From Lachnospiraceae bacterium (GTDB lineage Bacteria; Bacillota; Clostridia; Lachnospirales; Lachnospiraceae), in assembly GCA_022790855.1 (NCBI GenBank), contig JAAVYA010000037.1:1-64000 (forward strand): a stretch of DNA of 64,000 bases. Direction: 5' to 3'. Positions 35,031 through 43,890 of this stretch are shown here, in pieces. Each line of letters opens with the position of its first letter. Within the stretch, counting starts at the first letter, position 1. The position numbers and the translations under genes were made by a program. Under the pieces are notes generated by a model. The model had not been told where the DNA came from, made no database searches, and worked only from the letters and a program-made list of their open reading frames with translations.

Positions 35031-36208
35031 AAATTTTAGTGACAGGGGCCAGAGGATTTATTGGTAAAAATTTAATTGCCACACTGAACAATATCCGTTT
35101 GGGGAAGGATACGTCTTTTGATCTGCCAGAGGGATTGGAGATTTATGAATATGATGTAGACACCAATTCTGAGCTGTTGGAGTTGTATTGTAAAGACTGC
35201 GATTTTGTGTTTCATCTGGCTGGCGTAAACCGCCCTAAGAACCAGGAAGAATTTATGGAAGGGAATTTCGGATTCACCTCTGTTTTGTTGGATACCCTGA
35301 AAAAGCACAAAAATAATTGTCCTGTGATGTTGGCGTCTTCCATCCAGGCAGCCCTTGACAATCCCTATGGCCAGAGCAAACGGGCAGGGGAGGAGCTGAT
35401 TTTTGCATATGGAAAAGAAACTGGGGCAAAGACGTATATCTACCGTTATCCCAATGTATTTGGAAAATGGTGCCGTCCCAATTACAATTCCGCCGTGGCT
35501 ACTTTTTGCCACAATATTGCCAGGGATTTGCCGATTCAGGTAAATGACCCGACGGTTGTCATGAACCTTGTCTATATCGATGATGTGGTGGCGGAGCTTT
35601 TGGCAGCCTTAAAAGGGGAAGCCCATATGGATGAGGTAGGCTATTGCTGTGTGCCGGTGAGCCATACCATTACACTGGGAGAGATTGTAGACTTGATCTA
35701 CTCTTTTCAGGCAAGCCGTAAGGAGCGCAGCGTACCGGATATGACGGAAGGAAGCTTTTCCAAAAAGCTCTATGCCACATATTTGAGCTATTTGCCAAAG
35801 GAGAGCTTCAGCTACCCCTTGAAAATGAATGTAGATGAGCGGGGAAGCTTTACGGAAATATTGAGAACACCGGACAGAGGTCAGTTTTCCGTTAATATCT
35901 CCAAACCGGGAATCACAAAAGGAGAACACTGGCATCATACCAAGAATGAAAAATTTTTGGTGGTCAGCGGGAAGGGCCTGATCAGATTCCGGAAAGTAGG
36001 GAGTGATGAAATCATTGATTACCATGTAAGCGGTGACAAGATGGAGGTCGTAGATATCCCCACAGGATATACCCATAATATTATCAATGAGGGAGATACG
36101 GATCTTGTGACCTTTATGTGGTGTAACGAATGCTTTGATCCCAGGAAGCCGGATACTTATTTTTTGAAAGTAGAGGAACCGGGGACAGAGGGAGGTATAG
36201 ATGAGTAA
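35027..36208 (+). CDS. capF: Bifunctional CapF: SDR reductase with C-terminal cupin
   Basis: 393 aa. The N-terminal SDR has ILVTGARGFIGKNLIA; the C-terminal 130 residues are a cupin with GEHWHHTKNEKFLVV and PTGYTHNIINEG carrying the metal-binding His. In Staphylococcus the cupin epimerises at C3 and the SDR reduces the 4-keto group to make UDP-2-acetamido-2,6-dideoxy-L-talose. It overlaps capE by 4 bases and capG by 8 bases. Confidence 0.92.
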   Translation: MKILVTGARGFIGKNLIATLNNIRLGKDTSFDLPEGLEIYEYDVDTNSELLELYCKDCDFVFHLAGVNRPKNQEEFMEGNFGFTSVLLDTLKKHKNNCPVMLASSIQAALDNPYGQSKRAGEELIFAYGKETGAKTYIYRYPNVFGKWCRPNYNSAVATFCHNIARDLPIQVNDPTVVMNLVYIDDVVAELLAALKGEAHMDEVGYCCVPVSHTITLGEIVDLIYSFQASRKERSVPDMTEGSFSKKLYATYLSYLPKESFSYPLKMNVDERGSFTEILRTPDRGQFSVNISKPGITKGEHWHHTKNEKFLVVSGKGLIRFRKVGSDEIIDYHVSGDKMEVVDIPTGYTHNIINEGDTDLVTFMWCNECFDPRKPDTYFLKVEEPGTEGGIDE

Positions 36209-37340
36209 ATTAAAGCTGATGACGATCATTGGAACCCGGCCGGAGATCATCCGGCTTTCTGCCGTGATCAAGAAATGCGACATTTATTTTCAGCAGATTC
36301 TGGTTCATACGGGACAAAATTATGATTACAGCTTAAATCAAGTGTTTTTTGACGATTTGGGACTGCGGGAGCCGGATTATTATCTGGAAGCAGTAGGAGC
36401 CGATTTGGGAGAAACCATTGGGAATATCATTGCCAAAAGCTACAAGCTGATGGCAGAAGTGCGTCCGGATGCCTTGCTGATCTTGGGAGATACCAATAGC
36501 TGCCTAAGCGCCATCAGCGCCAAACGGCTGCATATTCCGATTTTCCATATGGAAGCGGGAAACCGGTGCTTTGACGAATGCCTGCCGGAGGAGACTAACC
36601 GGAGGATCGTAGACCACATTGCAGACGTGAATATGTGCTATTCCGAGCACGCCAGAAGGTATCTGAATTATGAGGGAACGGCAAAAGAGCGGACGTATGT
36701 GACAGGTTCTCCCATGGCGGAGGTTCTTAGAGGTAACTTAGAACAGATTGAAGCCAGCGATATCTTAAAGCGGCTGGGGTTAGAAAAAGGAAAGTATATT
36801 CTGTTGTCGGCTCATCGGGAAGAAAATATTGATACGGAAGAGAATTTTAACAGCCTTTTTACGGCGGTGAATGCTATGGCGGAGACATATGATGTTCCTA
36901 TTTTATATTCCTGCCACCCCAGGAGCAGGAAGTTTTTGGAGCAGCGGGGGTTTGTACTGGATTCCCGGGTAAAGATGCATGAGCCTTTGGGGTTTCATGA
37001 TTATAACCATTTGCAGATGAATGCCTTTGCGGTAGTCAGTGACAGCGGCACTTTGCCGGAGGAATCCAGTTTTTTCAATTCCCTTGGTAAGCCCTTTGCG
37101 GCCGTCTGCATCCGGACAAGCACGGAACGGCCGGAAGCATTGGATAAAGGGAATTTTATTCTTGCAGGGATTACGACAGAGCAGGTGCTACAGGCGGTGG
37201 ATACAGCGGTAGAGATGGTAAAAAATGGAGATAACGGGTTGGATGTGCCGAATTATACGGATGAAAACGTCAGCACGAAAACGGTAAAACTGATCCAAAG
37301 CTATGTGGGAGTTGTAAATAAAATGGTGTGGAGGAAATAG
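36201..37340 (+). CDS. capG: Non-hydrolysing UDP-sugar 2-epimerase, CapG type
   Basis: 379 aa, WecB/MnaA fold. TIIGTRPEIIRLSAVI, HTGQNYD, ILGDTNSCLSAI, HMEAGNRCFDECLPEETNRR and SDSGTLPEESSFF are the family blocks. By order after capE and capF it should convert the L-talose derivative to UDP-N-acetyl-L-fucosamine. The sugar would feed one of the glycosyltransferases in the flanking loci. Confidence 0.92.
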   Translation: MSKLKLMTIIGTRPEIIRLSAVIKKCDIYFQQILVHTGQNYDYSLNQVFFDDLGLREPDYYLEAVGADLGETIGNIIAKSYKLMAEVRPDALLILGDTNSCLSAISAKRLHIPIFHMEAGNRCFDECLPEETNRRIVDHIADVNMCYSEHARRYLNYEGTAKERTYVTGSPMAEVLRGNLEQIEASDILKRLGLEKGKYILLSAHREENIDTEENFNSLFTAVNAMAETYDVPILYSCHPRSRKFLEQRGFVLDSRVKMHEPLGFHDYNHLQMNAFAVVSDSGTLPEESSFFNSLGKPFAAVCIRTSTERPEALDKGNFILAGITTEQVLQAVDTAVEMVKNGDNGLDVPNYTDENVSTKTVKLIQSYVGVVNKMVWRK

Positions 37341-37342
37341 TT

Positions 37343-38809
37343 ATGAATAATACGGTAGAAAGGGAGATATCCCTGGAGAATTTATTTTGGAAGCTGCTTT
37401 TGGGATGGCGCAGATGGCTGATTCTGGGGATCGTGTTTGCAGTCTTGGTATCCGGGTTAAAATACAGAAGGGATATTTCGGCGTACAAGGCTGCGGTAGC
37501 CCAGCAGGGGAAAGAAGAGGAAAAGGAAGAGAAAGATATTATTTTAGAGCCGGAGGAACGGGAGGCTGTAGAGAACGCTAAAGAAGTAATGCGGCAACTG
37601 GATGAAGTTGAGGATTACCTCAAGGATTCCATGTTGATGAATATAGATCCTTATCAAGAGAATGTACTGACGCTGCAGTTTTATGTAGATACGAATTATG
37701 TTTTTAATTATACACAGGATAATGTAAGGGACCGTACAGAGGATATCGTTGCAGCTTATTGCAGTTATGCCAGATCCGGAAAGCTGGCAGAGGCGGTTGT
37801 AGATGCCGTGAATGAGGTGAACGGGGAGCTGCAGGCCAATTATGTGGGAGAATTGATCTCCGCAGGCGAAGGAAGCAGTATGTTTCTTATTTATGTGGTC
37901 TATCCGGATGCAGAGTACTTTGGACAGATACAAAAGGCTGTCACACAGGCCATTGAATCCCAGACAGCGGGAATTACGGAAAAAATCGGTTCCCATACCC
38001 TGGAGCTGCTGTCTGCGCAGGAATCTGTAAAGACAGACATAGATCTGGCCAGACGCCAGAAGGAGCAGAAGGATATCCTGGAGGGGTATCGTTCCAGACT
38101 GACTGCAGCCAAGGGCGCCATGACTGAGGCACAGTTAGAGGCTTTGCAGATTAGAGGAGAAAAAGACCAGCGGGAGAACGATAAAGAGGAGGAAGGCGAA
38201 GAAGGAGAAGAACCGGTAGTCCTGGTAGAACCTTCCTATAGTATAAAATATTTGATATTAGGTATCGTAGTAGGAATCTTTTTGGCATGCGTGTGGGTAG
38301 TGCTGGAGGTTTTGTTTTCCGGGAAAATCCAGGAGCCGGGAGAGATTTCCTCGTTGTATGGCGTCCGGCTGTTGGGTGAGATGACAGAGGAAAGCAAGAA
38401 AAAGCGTTCTCTTTCCGTAGTGGATAATTGGATTTTGAAGCTGAAGAACCGCAAGAAAAAGCAGTTAAGTCCCCAGCAGCAGCTTCGGATTGCCTGCTCT
38501 AATCTGGAGATTGCCTGTAAAAAAGACGGGATGGATCAAATCTATCTGACTGGAAGCGAAATTGAAAAAATGGATGAGAAACGGGTATCCGGCATTAAGG
38601 AGACTTTGAAATCATCCGGTATTACGGTGTATACGGGAGAAAATGTTGTTTACGACGCCAGCGCATTGATGGAAATGGTTAAAATCGGCCATGTGGTATT
38701 TTTAGAGCAGATTGGTTCTTCCCTGTACCAGGAAGTAGAAAAAGAAGTTCGGATTTCAAGGGAAAATGAAGTTAAGGTTATTGGAAGTATTGTAGTAAGC
38801 GAAGCGTAG
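37343..38809 (+). CDS. Wzz/YveK-like chain-length protein with degenerate kinase-like tail
   Basis: 488 aa from the ATG at 37343, seven bases after GGAGG. The first membrane helix (LLLGWRRWLILGIVFAVLV) is at about residues 20-40; a coiled-coil outer domain follows, and a second helix (ILGIVVGIFLACVWVVLEVLF) lies near 310. The last 150 residues resemble the cytoplasmic fold of bacterial tyrosine autokinases (IYLTGSEIEKM...VVFLEQIGSS), but the Walker A lysine motif is missing, so it should not phosphorylate. Chain-length control or a scaffold role is likely. No separate kinase or phosphatase gene was seen in the window. Confidence 0.75.
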   Translation: MNNTVEREISLENLFWKLLLGWRRWLILGIVFAVLVSGLKYRRDISAYKAAVAQQGKEEEKEEKDIILEPEEREAVENAKEVMRQLDEVEDYLKDSMLMNIDPYQENVLTLQFYVDTNYVFNYTQDNVRDRTEDIVAAYCSYARSGKLAEAVVDAVNEVNGELQANYVGELISAGEGSSMFLIYVVYPDAEYFGQIQKAVTQAIESQTAGITEKIGSHTLELLSAQESVKTDIDLARRQKEQKDILEGYRSRLTAAKGAMTEAQLEALQIRGEKDQRENDKEEEGEEGEEPVVLVEPSYSIKYLILGIVVGIFLACVWVVLEVLFSGKIQEPGEISSLYGVRLLGEMTEESKKKRSLSVVDNWILKLKNRKKKQLSPQQQLRIACSNLEIACKKDGMDQIYLTGSEIEKMDEKRVSGIKETLKSSGITVYTGENVVYDASALMEMVKIGHVVFLEQIGSSLYQEVEKEVRISRENEVKVIGSIVVSEA

Positions 38810-38814
38810 GAACG

Positions 38815-38849
38815 AAGCAGTCTGACAGGAAGCTGGCAGGCTGCTTTTT
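38815..38849 (+). terminator. Rho-independent terminator of capEFG operon
   Basis: AAGCAGTCTG pairs with CAGGCTGCTT (one G-U) around an 8-12 base loop, followed directly by a run of Ts. It is just after the Wzz-like stop. Confidence 0.75.
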
Positions 38850-38886
38850 ACAATTTCTTTACCAAAGATTAACAGAAAAAGAAGGT

Positions 38887-38914
38887 TTTCCATTTTTGTT
38901 TCTTATGATATAAT
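38887..38914 (+). promoter_or_regulatory. Extended -10 promoter before the amidase gene
   Basis: TGATATAAT ends at 38914, giving an extended -10 element; TTTCCA at 38887-38892 is a weak -35 with 16 bases between. A leader of about 75 bases precedes the ATG at 38996. Confidence 0.55.
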
Positions 38915-38995
38915 GGGCGTTAGTGGGGGTCAAAATGACAAAATGTGCAGAAATTTGCACATGGCAGGATACGACAGAAAGGGAATGAAAAAGCA

Positions 38996-41962
38996 ATGAA
39001 GAAACGTTTTTTAGCAGTACTTACAGCAATATTTGTATTATCCTCTTCCTTGGGACTGGATAGCTTTGCCGGGTACGAAGAACCGCCCAATGCTTCGGAT
39101 CAGACGGAACTGTCTAGTCTGTCATCCCAAGAAGAACAGGAGGAAGGGCAGGAATCAGAGGATATTGTATCTGAAGTCAAAGATGGCGAATCAAAGGACA
39201 ATGGAAAAGAATCGGACGATTCTTCTTTGGGCCAGAAGGAAGAGACAGAGGAGACCACCCAGGAATCGGAAGAGCAGGACATAAAAGAATCCAATGAGGA
39301 CGAAAAACCAGAAGAAAGTTTAGAAGATATATCCGCGCTGGAAGAAGAGCCGGAGGATGCCACAGCGTCAAAAGACGAGTTGGAGGATGCCTCAGCGTCA
39401 AAAGACGAGTTGGAGGATGCTGCAGCGTCAAAAGACGAGTTGGAGGATGTCGCGGCATCTCAAGAGAAGCCAGGTGATTTAATGGCGCCAGAGGAAAAAC
39501 CAGAAGCAATTTCTGGCGGAAAAGAAAGAAAAGGGGCGGAAGATACATCCCAGGAACCCCTTTCCGTGGAGCCGGAAGCGCCATCCAAAGAGACAAAGAG
39601 CAGGGAATCAATCACATCTGCGCCAGAGATTGGTGTTTCCAATTTTGTTTATATGGAGAAGGAATATGTGTCTCTGTCCGAGACACAGAATATTCTTGTC
39701 AGTGCAGGAAAGTCCGGAGAAAAAATGAAGGAGGCAACTCTTTCTTATCATAAAGAAGGAAGCGGTGAGAAATTTACGGCAAAAGCATCTGCTATTTCCG
39801 GGGATACAGCCCTTTTCTCCATGGCTTATACAAGTGCATCCGGTATTGGCGTGTATGTATTGGATGAAATTTTGTATACTACGGAGCAGGGGCAGCAGTT
39901 TGCGGCGGATCTTACCGTAGAGCAGACCATGAAATACGGGGTAGAGACGAGGGTGGACGCACAGCCGGACGCCCGGGTAGTGGATCCGGAAATAAATGGA
40001 AATGTAGTTACCTTTGATGCCGACGGAAATCAGGAGTCGGAAACTTCTATCGCAGATGCCTTGAAATATGCAGGGGCAGAAGCCACGGTGGGAGCAGCGG
40101 CCATGGAAAGCGGGGGTCAGAGAGCTTACGGAGCGGCAGGCAATGCCAAAGCCTCCGGTGGAATGGTGATCGTTCTGGATCCTGGGCATGGCGGGAGTGA
40201 TCCCGGAGCTACCAGAACCTATAACGGGATTACCTATTATGAACGTGATATCAATTTAAAGATTGCAACCTATTGCAAAAAAGAGCTGGAAACCTATGCT
40301 GGTGTAACGGTATATATGACACGTACAGACAATACCAGTCAGCTGATGGACCGGTGGGAGCGGACACAGTTTGCCTTGAGCAAAGGGGCGGATGTGATCG
40401 TAAGCCTTCACATCAATTCTACCGGAGAACAATCAACTTCCGTCAGCGGTTCTTTAGTATATGTGCCGAATAACGATACAGCCAGCGGTTCCGTATCCCA
40501 GGAGCTTGCCCGTAAAATATTAGAAAAATTGTCCCAGCTAGGGCTTCAGGACCGGGGATTACTGCTGGATGAAGGACTTGGCATGATAAAATATCCCAAA
40601 GAAAACGGAGTGCCGGGAATTTTGGTAGAACATGCCTTTGTGAATAATGCAGGGGATGTGGCAAAATACTTAAGCTCTGACGCCAAGCTGAAGAAGCTGG
40701 GAGTGGCGGATGCCACCGGCATTGCCAATTATTATAAGCTGAAAAAGAAAAACAGTAAGTATACGGATTACGAAGATGGAGCCGGAAGCCTTCAAGTCAA
40801 GGCCAATAAGGAAAAAACAAAATATACCGTGAATGTATCCGGTGTGGATAAAGCCTATGGAGTGCGGTTTGCGGTCTGGAGCGACGCAGGCGGACAGGGA
40901 GGTATGAAATGGTATACTGCCAAGAAAAATACGAAAGGCGTTTGGACAGGCAGCTTCCAGGTGAAAACCTTTCGAAAAAAAGGAATTTACAATATCCATG
41001 TTTATATTGATAATCAAGACGGCACCAGCGTCTTTTCCGGCAGCACGGCAGTGAAGGTAGACGGTGTTTCTGCCAAAAAGGTTGCGGCAGAAACCATAAA
41101 ACGTGAAAGCGGCACCTTCCGGGTGCGTGTTACGGGACTGAAATCCGGCTCTCCGATTACAAAGGTGACAGTGAAAGCCTGGAGCCAGAGCAATAAGAAG
41201 AATGCTTATACTTATACGGCAAAGCTCCAGAAGAACGGTTCCTATTTAACAACCGTCAATATTAAGAATCATAAATACCTGTATGGAACGTATCAGCTAC
41301 AGATCACGGCGTCCGATAAGAACGGACTGACCAAGACCTGGAAAAAGAGTGTGAAATTCAAACAGCCGTCCCTTGGGATGCAGGCCAAAGCCAATGGGGC
41401 CCAGACAAAGGTTACGATCACATCCAAATCGCTTCCGGGAATCAAGTCCGCAAGGATTGCCATATGGAGCGACAAAAACGGCCAGGATGACCTGAAATGG
41501 TATAAAGCCAAGAAAAACAAAAACGGCCAGTGGTCCATTACCGTTAAAATTTCAGATCATGGAGATGCTGGAATTTATCATGCCCATATGTATGGAAAAC
41601 GGTCTTCCAAGCAGGAACTATTTATGACATGCACTGCCTTTGAGGTGACGGCGCCTACCATAAAACAGGTGGCAGCCCGAAATAAGAATACGAAAGCAGG
41701 CACCTTTTATGTGGAGGTCAAGGGGATTCAGGCCAAAGCCGGAGTAAAGAAGGTTACCGTTAAGGCATGGAGCAAAAAGAATAAGAAAGACGCCCATACC
41801 TATGTGGCCAAGAAAATGTCAAATGGAAATTATTGCATAAAAGTGAACATTAAGAACCATAATAACAATTATGGGACGTATCAGCTTAAGGCTTATGTAA
41901 AAGACAGCCGGGGGATTGTGAAATCCAAGACAGCCGCATATAAGTTCACAAAATCGAAATAG
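38996..41962 (+). CDS. Secreted N-acetylmuramoyl-L-alanine amidase with C-terminal repeat modules
   Basis: 988 aa from the ATG at 38996, whose product begins with a good signal peptide (KKRFLAVLTAIFVLSSSLGLDSFA). Residues 25-200 are Glu/Asp/Ser-rich, including three 10-residue repeats. The amidase_3 domain covers about 388-580, with zinc ligands His398 (DPGHGG), Glu416 and His472 and catalytic Glu545 (VEHAF). Then come about four modules of GBS-Bsp-like type (FAVWSDAGGQGGMKWY, IAIWSDKNGQDDLKWY), which probably bind the wall or matrix. It hydrolyses peptide stems from peptidoglycan. Placed between glycan operons, it may make room for capsule passage or process wall at division. Confidence 0.9.
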   Translation: MKKRFLAVLTAIFVLSSSLGLDSFAGYEEPPNASDQTELSSLSSQEEQEEGQESEDIVSEVKDGESKDNGKESDDSSLGQKEETEETTQESEEQDIKESNEDEKPEESLEDISALEEEPEDATASKDELEDASASKDELEDAAASKDELEDVAASQEKPGDLMAPEEKPEAISGGKERKGAEDTSQEPLSVEPEAPSKETKSRESITSAPEIGVSNFVYMEKEYVSLSETQNILVSAGKSGEKMKEATLSYHKEGSGEKFTAKASAISGDTALFSMAYTSASGIGVYVLDEILYTTEQGQQFAADLTVEQTMKYGVETRVDAQPDARVVDPEINGNVVTFDADGNQESETSIADALKYAGAEATVGAAAMESGGQRAYGAAGNAKASGGMVIVLDPGHGGSDPGATRTYNGITYYERDINLKIATYCKKELETYAGVTVYMTRTDNTSQLMDRWERTQFALSKGADVIVSLHINSTGEQSTSVSGSLVYVPNNDTASGSVSQELARKILEKLSQLGLQDRGLLLDEGLGMIKYPKENGVPGILVEHAFVNNAGDVAKYLSSDAKLKKLGVADATGIANYYKLKKKNSKYTDYEDGAGSLQVKANKEKTKYTVNVSGVDKAYGVRFAVWSDAGGQGGMKWYTAKKNTKGVWTGSFQVKTFRKKGIYNIHVYIDNQDGTSVFSGSTAVKVDGVSAKKVAAETIKRESGTFRVRVTGLKSGSPITKVTVKAWSQSNKKNAYTYTAKLQKNGSYLTTVNIKNHKYLYGTYQLQITASDKNGLTKTWKKSVKFKQPSLGMQAKANGAQTKVTITSKSLPGIKSARIAIWSDKNGQDDLKWYKAKKNKNGQWSITVKISDHGDAGIYHAHMYGKRSSKQELFMTCTAFEVTAPTIKQVAARNKNTKAGTFYVEVKGIQAKAGVKKVTVKAWSKKNKKDAHTYVAKKMSNGNYCIKVNIKNHNNNYGTYQLKAYVKDSRGIVKSKTAAYKFTKSK
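39361..39450 (+). repeat. Three tandem 30-bp repeats in the amidase gene
   Basis: Three nearly identical 30-bp units encode ASKDELEDA-type decapeptides in the acidic linker. Copies differ at two or three bases near the joints. Copy number can change without breaking the frame. Confidence 0.9.
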
Positions 41963-42019
41963 ATATTGGTTTACATGAAATAGAGGCTGGCGATTCCCAA
42001 ATCACAGGAGCAGAAAAAT

Positions 42020-43579
42020 ATGAGATATCTGAATCGTATGAATTTTCGCAAATTAATTAACAGCAGCAAGCGTTATCCTCCCGGAGAGTTGCTTTATAAA
42101 GTGCTGGAAAAACTCCATGCTCCTTATCGCGATTATCCCACGGTCTGTGGCCGCTATTTGCCGACGGATGAAGAATTGCAAAAACAAAGACAGGAGCAGT
42201 TTGCATATATGCCTCTGATCAGCGTGATTGTTCCAGCTTATGAGACGGATGAATTATTTTTGAGGCAGATGATGGATTCTGTCATAGCTCAGACTTATGA
42301 AAATTGGGAGCTTTGTATCGCAGATGCAAGCAAAAGCGAGAAGGTAGCCCAAGTGATCCGCGGAGATTATAAGGAAGAAAAAAGGATCAAATACCGAAGG
42401 CTTGCAGAAAACAGAGGAATACCGGAAAATACCAACCAGGGGTTAGAAATGGCAGGAGGGGCGTATATCGCCCTTCTGGACCACGATGACGTCCTGGTTC
42501 CTTCTGCTTTATACGAGATGGTAAAAAGGATCAATGAAACAGGGGCAGATTTCCTCTATTCCGATGAGGATAAAGCAAGCGCAAATTTAGGGGAATATTT
42601 AGATCCCCATTTTAAGCTGGACTTTAACCGCGAGCTGTTGCTGGGGAAAAATTATATTTGTCATTTACTTGTGGTTTCGGCGGAATTGGTGAAAAAAGCC
42701 GGGGGACTGGATGCAAGATACAACGGAGCCCAGGATTTTGAATTCGCGCTGCGCTGCAGCAGATATGCAAAGGGGATAGAACATATTTCCAAAGTGTTGT
42801 ACCATTGGAGGATGCATGCTGCCTCTACTGCCGGGAATACGGACAGCAAGCTATATGCATATGAAGCGGGCCGGCGGGCAGCGGAAGATTTTATTCATCA
42901 GGAGGGATGGGAGGGAACCGTTACCATGGCAAATGACCTGGGAACCTACCATATCAGGTATCAGGTGCCCGCGAAGCTTCAAGTGGCCCTGGCAGCATGG
43001 GGCAGACCTTCCCGAGTCTGGGAGAAAAAGGTTTATCCTCAGATCTGCAAAGAGATGGAGGCTTTGGGGGCGGAATTTTTCTGGCTGGAGGGTTCTCCAT
43101 TTGGGAAAGAACAGTCCAATGCTTCCAGAGATAAAATGGCGGTTTTGGAGGCAGAAATATTGCTGTTGGTGAACCGGGGGGCAAAAACGGTCGGAAAAGA
43201 CAGTATCCGATTTCTGCTGGGCAGTCTTTGCCGTCCAGGAATTGCAGCAGTAGGGGGAAGAACCATACAAAAGAAACGTGTGCTGCAATGCGGGTATTGG
43301 GAAAAGGATGAAAAATATGTTCCCCGGTTCCAAGGGCTTTTCTACAAGTTCAAAGGGTATTACCACCGGGCATACCTGCCCACAGAAACAGATGCAGTCA
43401 GCAATGATCTGGCTGTTGTAAAAACAGAAGCGCTGGAGAAGGCTTTTGGCAAAACCTGGACGGAAAACAGGAAGTGCTGGGAGAGCGGCGGTCTGAGACG
43501 ATGGCAGGAAGCCTGCGGGAAGGTAAAAGCCCTGGGAAGCCGGGTAATTGCGGAACCGGCGGCGGAAATATGGATTTAA
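42020..43579 (+). CDS. GT2-family glycosyltransferase with degenerate second domain
   Basis: 519 aa. The first GT2 domain (about 65-330) is complete: LISVIVPAYETDE, ENRGIPENTNQGLEMAGGAYIALLDHDDVL with the DHDD metal motif, FLYSDEDK and GAQDFEFALRC. The remaining 190 residues align in outline with the second domain of tandem rhamnosyltransferases (GIAAVGGRTIQKKRVLQCG), but where the metal motif should be it reads LLLVNRGAKTV, with no DxD. So the second half is probably structural. It starts the second glycan gene group, 57 bases after the amidase. Confidence 0.82.
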   Translation: MRYLNRMNFRKLINSSKRYPPGELLYKVLEKLHAPYRDYPTVCGRYLPTDEELQKQRQEQFAYMPLISVIVPAYETDELFLRQMMDSVIAQTYENWELCIADASKSEKVAQVIRGDYKEEKRIKYRRLAENRGIPENTNQGLEMAGGAYIALLDHDDVLVPSALYEMVKRINETGADFLYSDEDKASANLGEYLDPHFKLDFNRELLLGKNYICHLLVVSAELVKKAGGLDARYNGAQDFEFALRCSRYAKGIEHISKVLYHWRMHAASTAGNTDSKLYAYEAGRRAAEDFIHQEGWEGTVTMANDLGTYHIRYQVPAKLQVALAAWGRPSRVWEKKVYPQICKEMEALGAEFFWLEGSPFGKEQSNASRDKMAVLEAEILLLVNRGAKTVGKDSIRFLLGSLCRPGIAAVGGRTIQKKRVLQCGYWEKDEKYVPRFQGLFYKFKGYYHRAYLPTETDAVSNDLAVVKTEALEKAFGKTWTENRKCWESGGLRRWQEACGKVKALGSRVIAEPAAEIWI

Positions 43580-43580
43580 G

Positions 43581-43609
43581 TTGCTAATTTCTGGATATAG
43601 TGTTAAAAT
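43581..43609 (+). promoter_or_regulatory. Possible promoter for the second glycan operon
   Basis: TTGCTA at 43581-43586 and TAAAAT at 43604-43609 with a 17-base spacer, just after the GT2 stop and 54 bases before the zinc-ribbon gene. Confidence 0.5.
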
Positions 43610-43662
43610 GGACTAATTAATGTAGAAATGAACAAACCTAAGGGAATGAGCGTGAAAAACGT

Positions 43663-43866
43663 ATGATGAAAATATTTATTTGCCCGGGCTGCGGACGCAT
43701 GACAGTAGGGTCCAGAAAAAAGGAAGTGTACTGCTCCAAATGCGACGAAGTGACTATGATGCGGGCAAAGCTTACTTTCAAGCAATATACTGCTATGACA
43801 GAAGAACAGAGAAAAGATTATGCACAAAGCTGGCTGTACATACATAATGCTGCAAAGCGAAAATAA
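43663..43866 (+). CDS. Small zinc-ribbon protein
   Basis: 67 aa. CPGCGRMTVG and YCSKCDEVT give two C-x2-C pairs about 18 residues apart, a zinc ribbon. The C-terminal half is basic and helical (MTEEQRKDYAQSWLYIHNAAKRK). I do not recognise a family. It lies directly before the initiating transferase and after a possible promoter, so it might regulate this operon or be an accessory factor. The ribosome binding site is weak, and the ATG at 43666 is equally possible. Confidence 0.6.
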   Translation: MMKIFICPGCGRMTVGSRKKEVYCSKCDEVTMMRAKLTFKQYTAMTEEQRKDYAQSWLYIHNAAKRK

Positions 43867-43890
43867 GGAATCGGTTTGGAGGCAGAAGCG

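Noticed and set aside
39361-39450. CRISPR or VNTR array outside genes
   Set aside because: The 30-bp units are contiguous and in frame within the amidase gene, so they are protein repeats.
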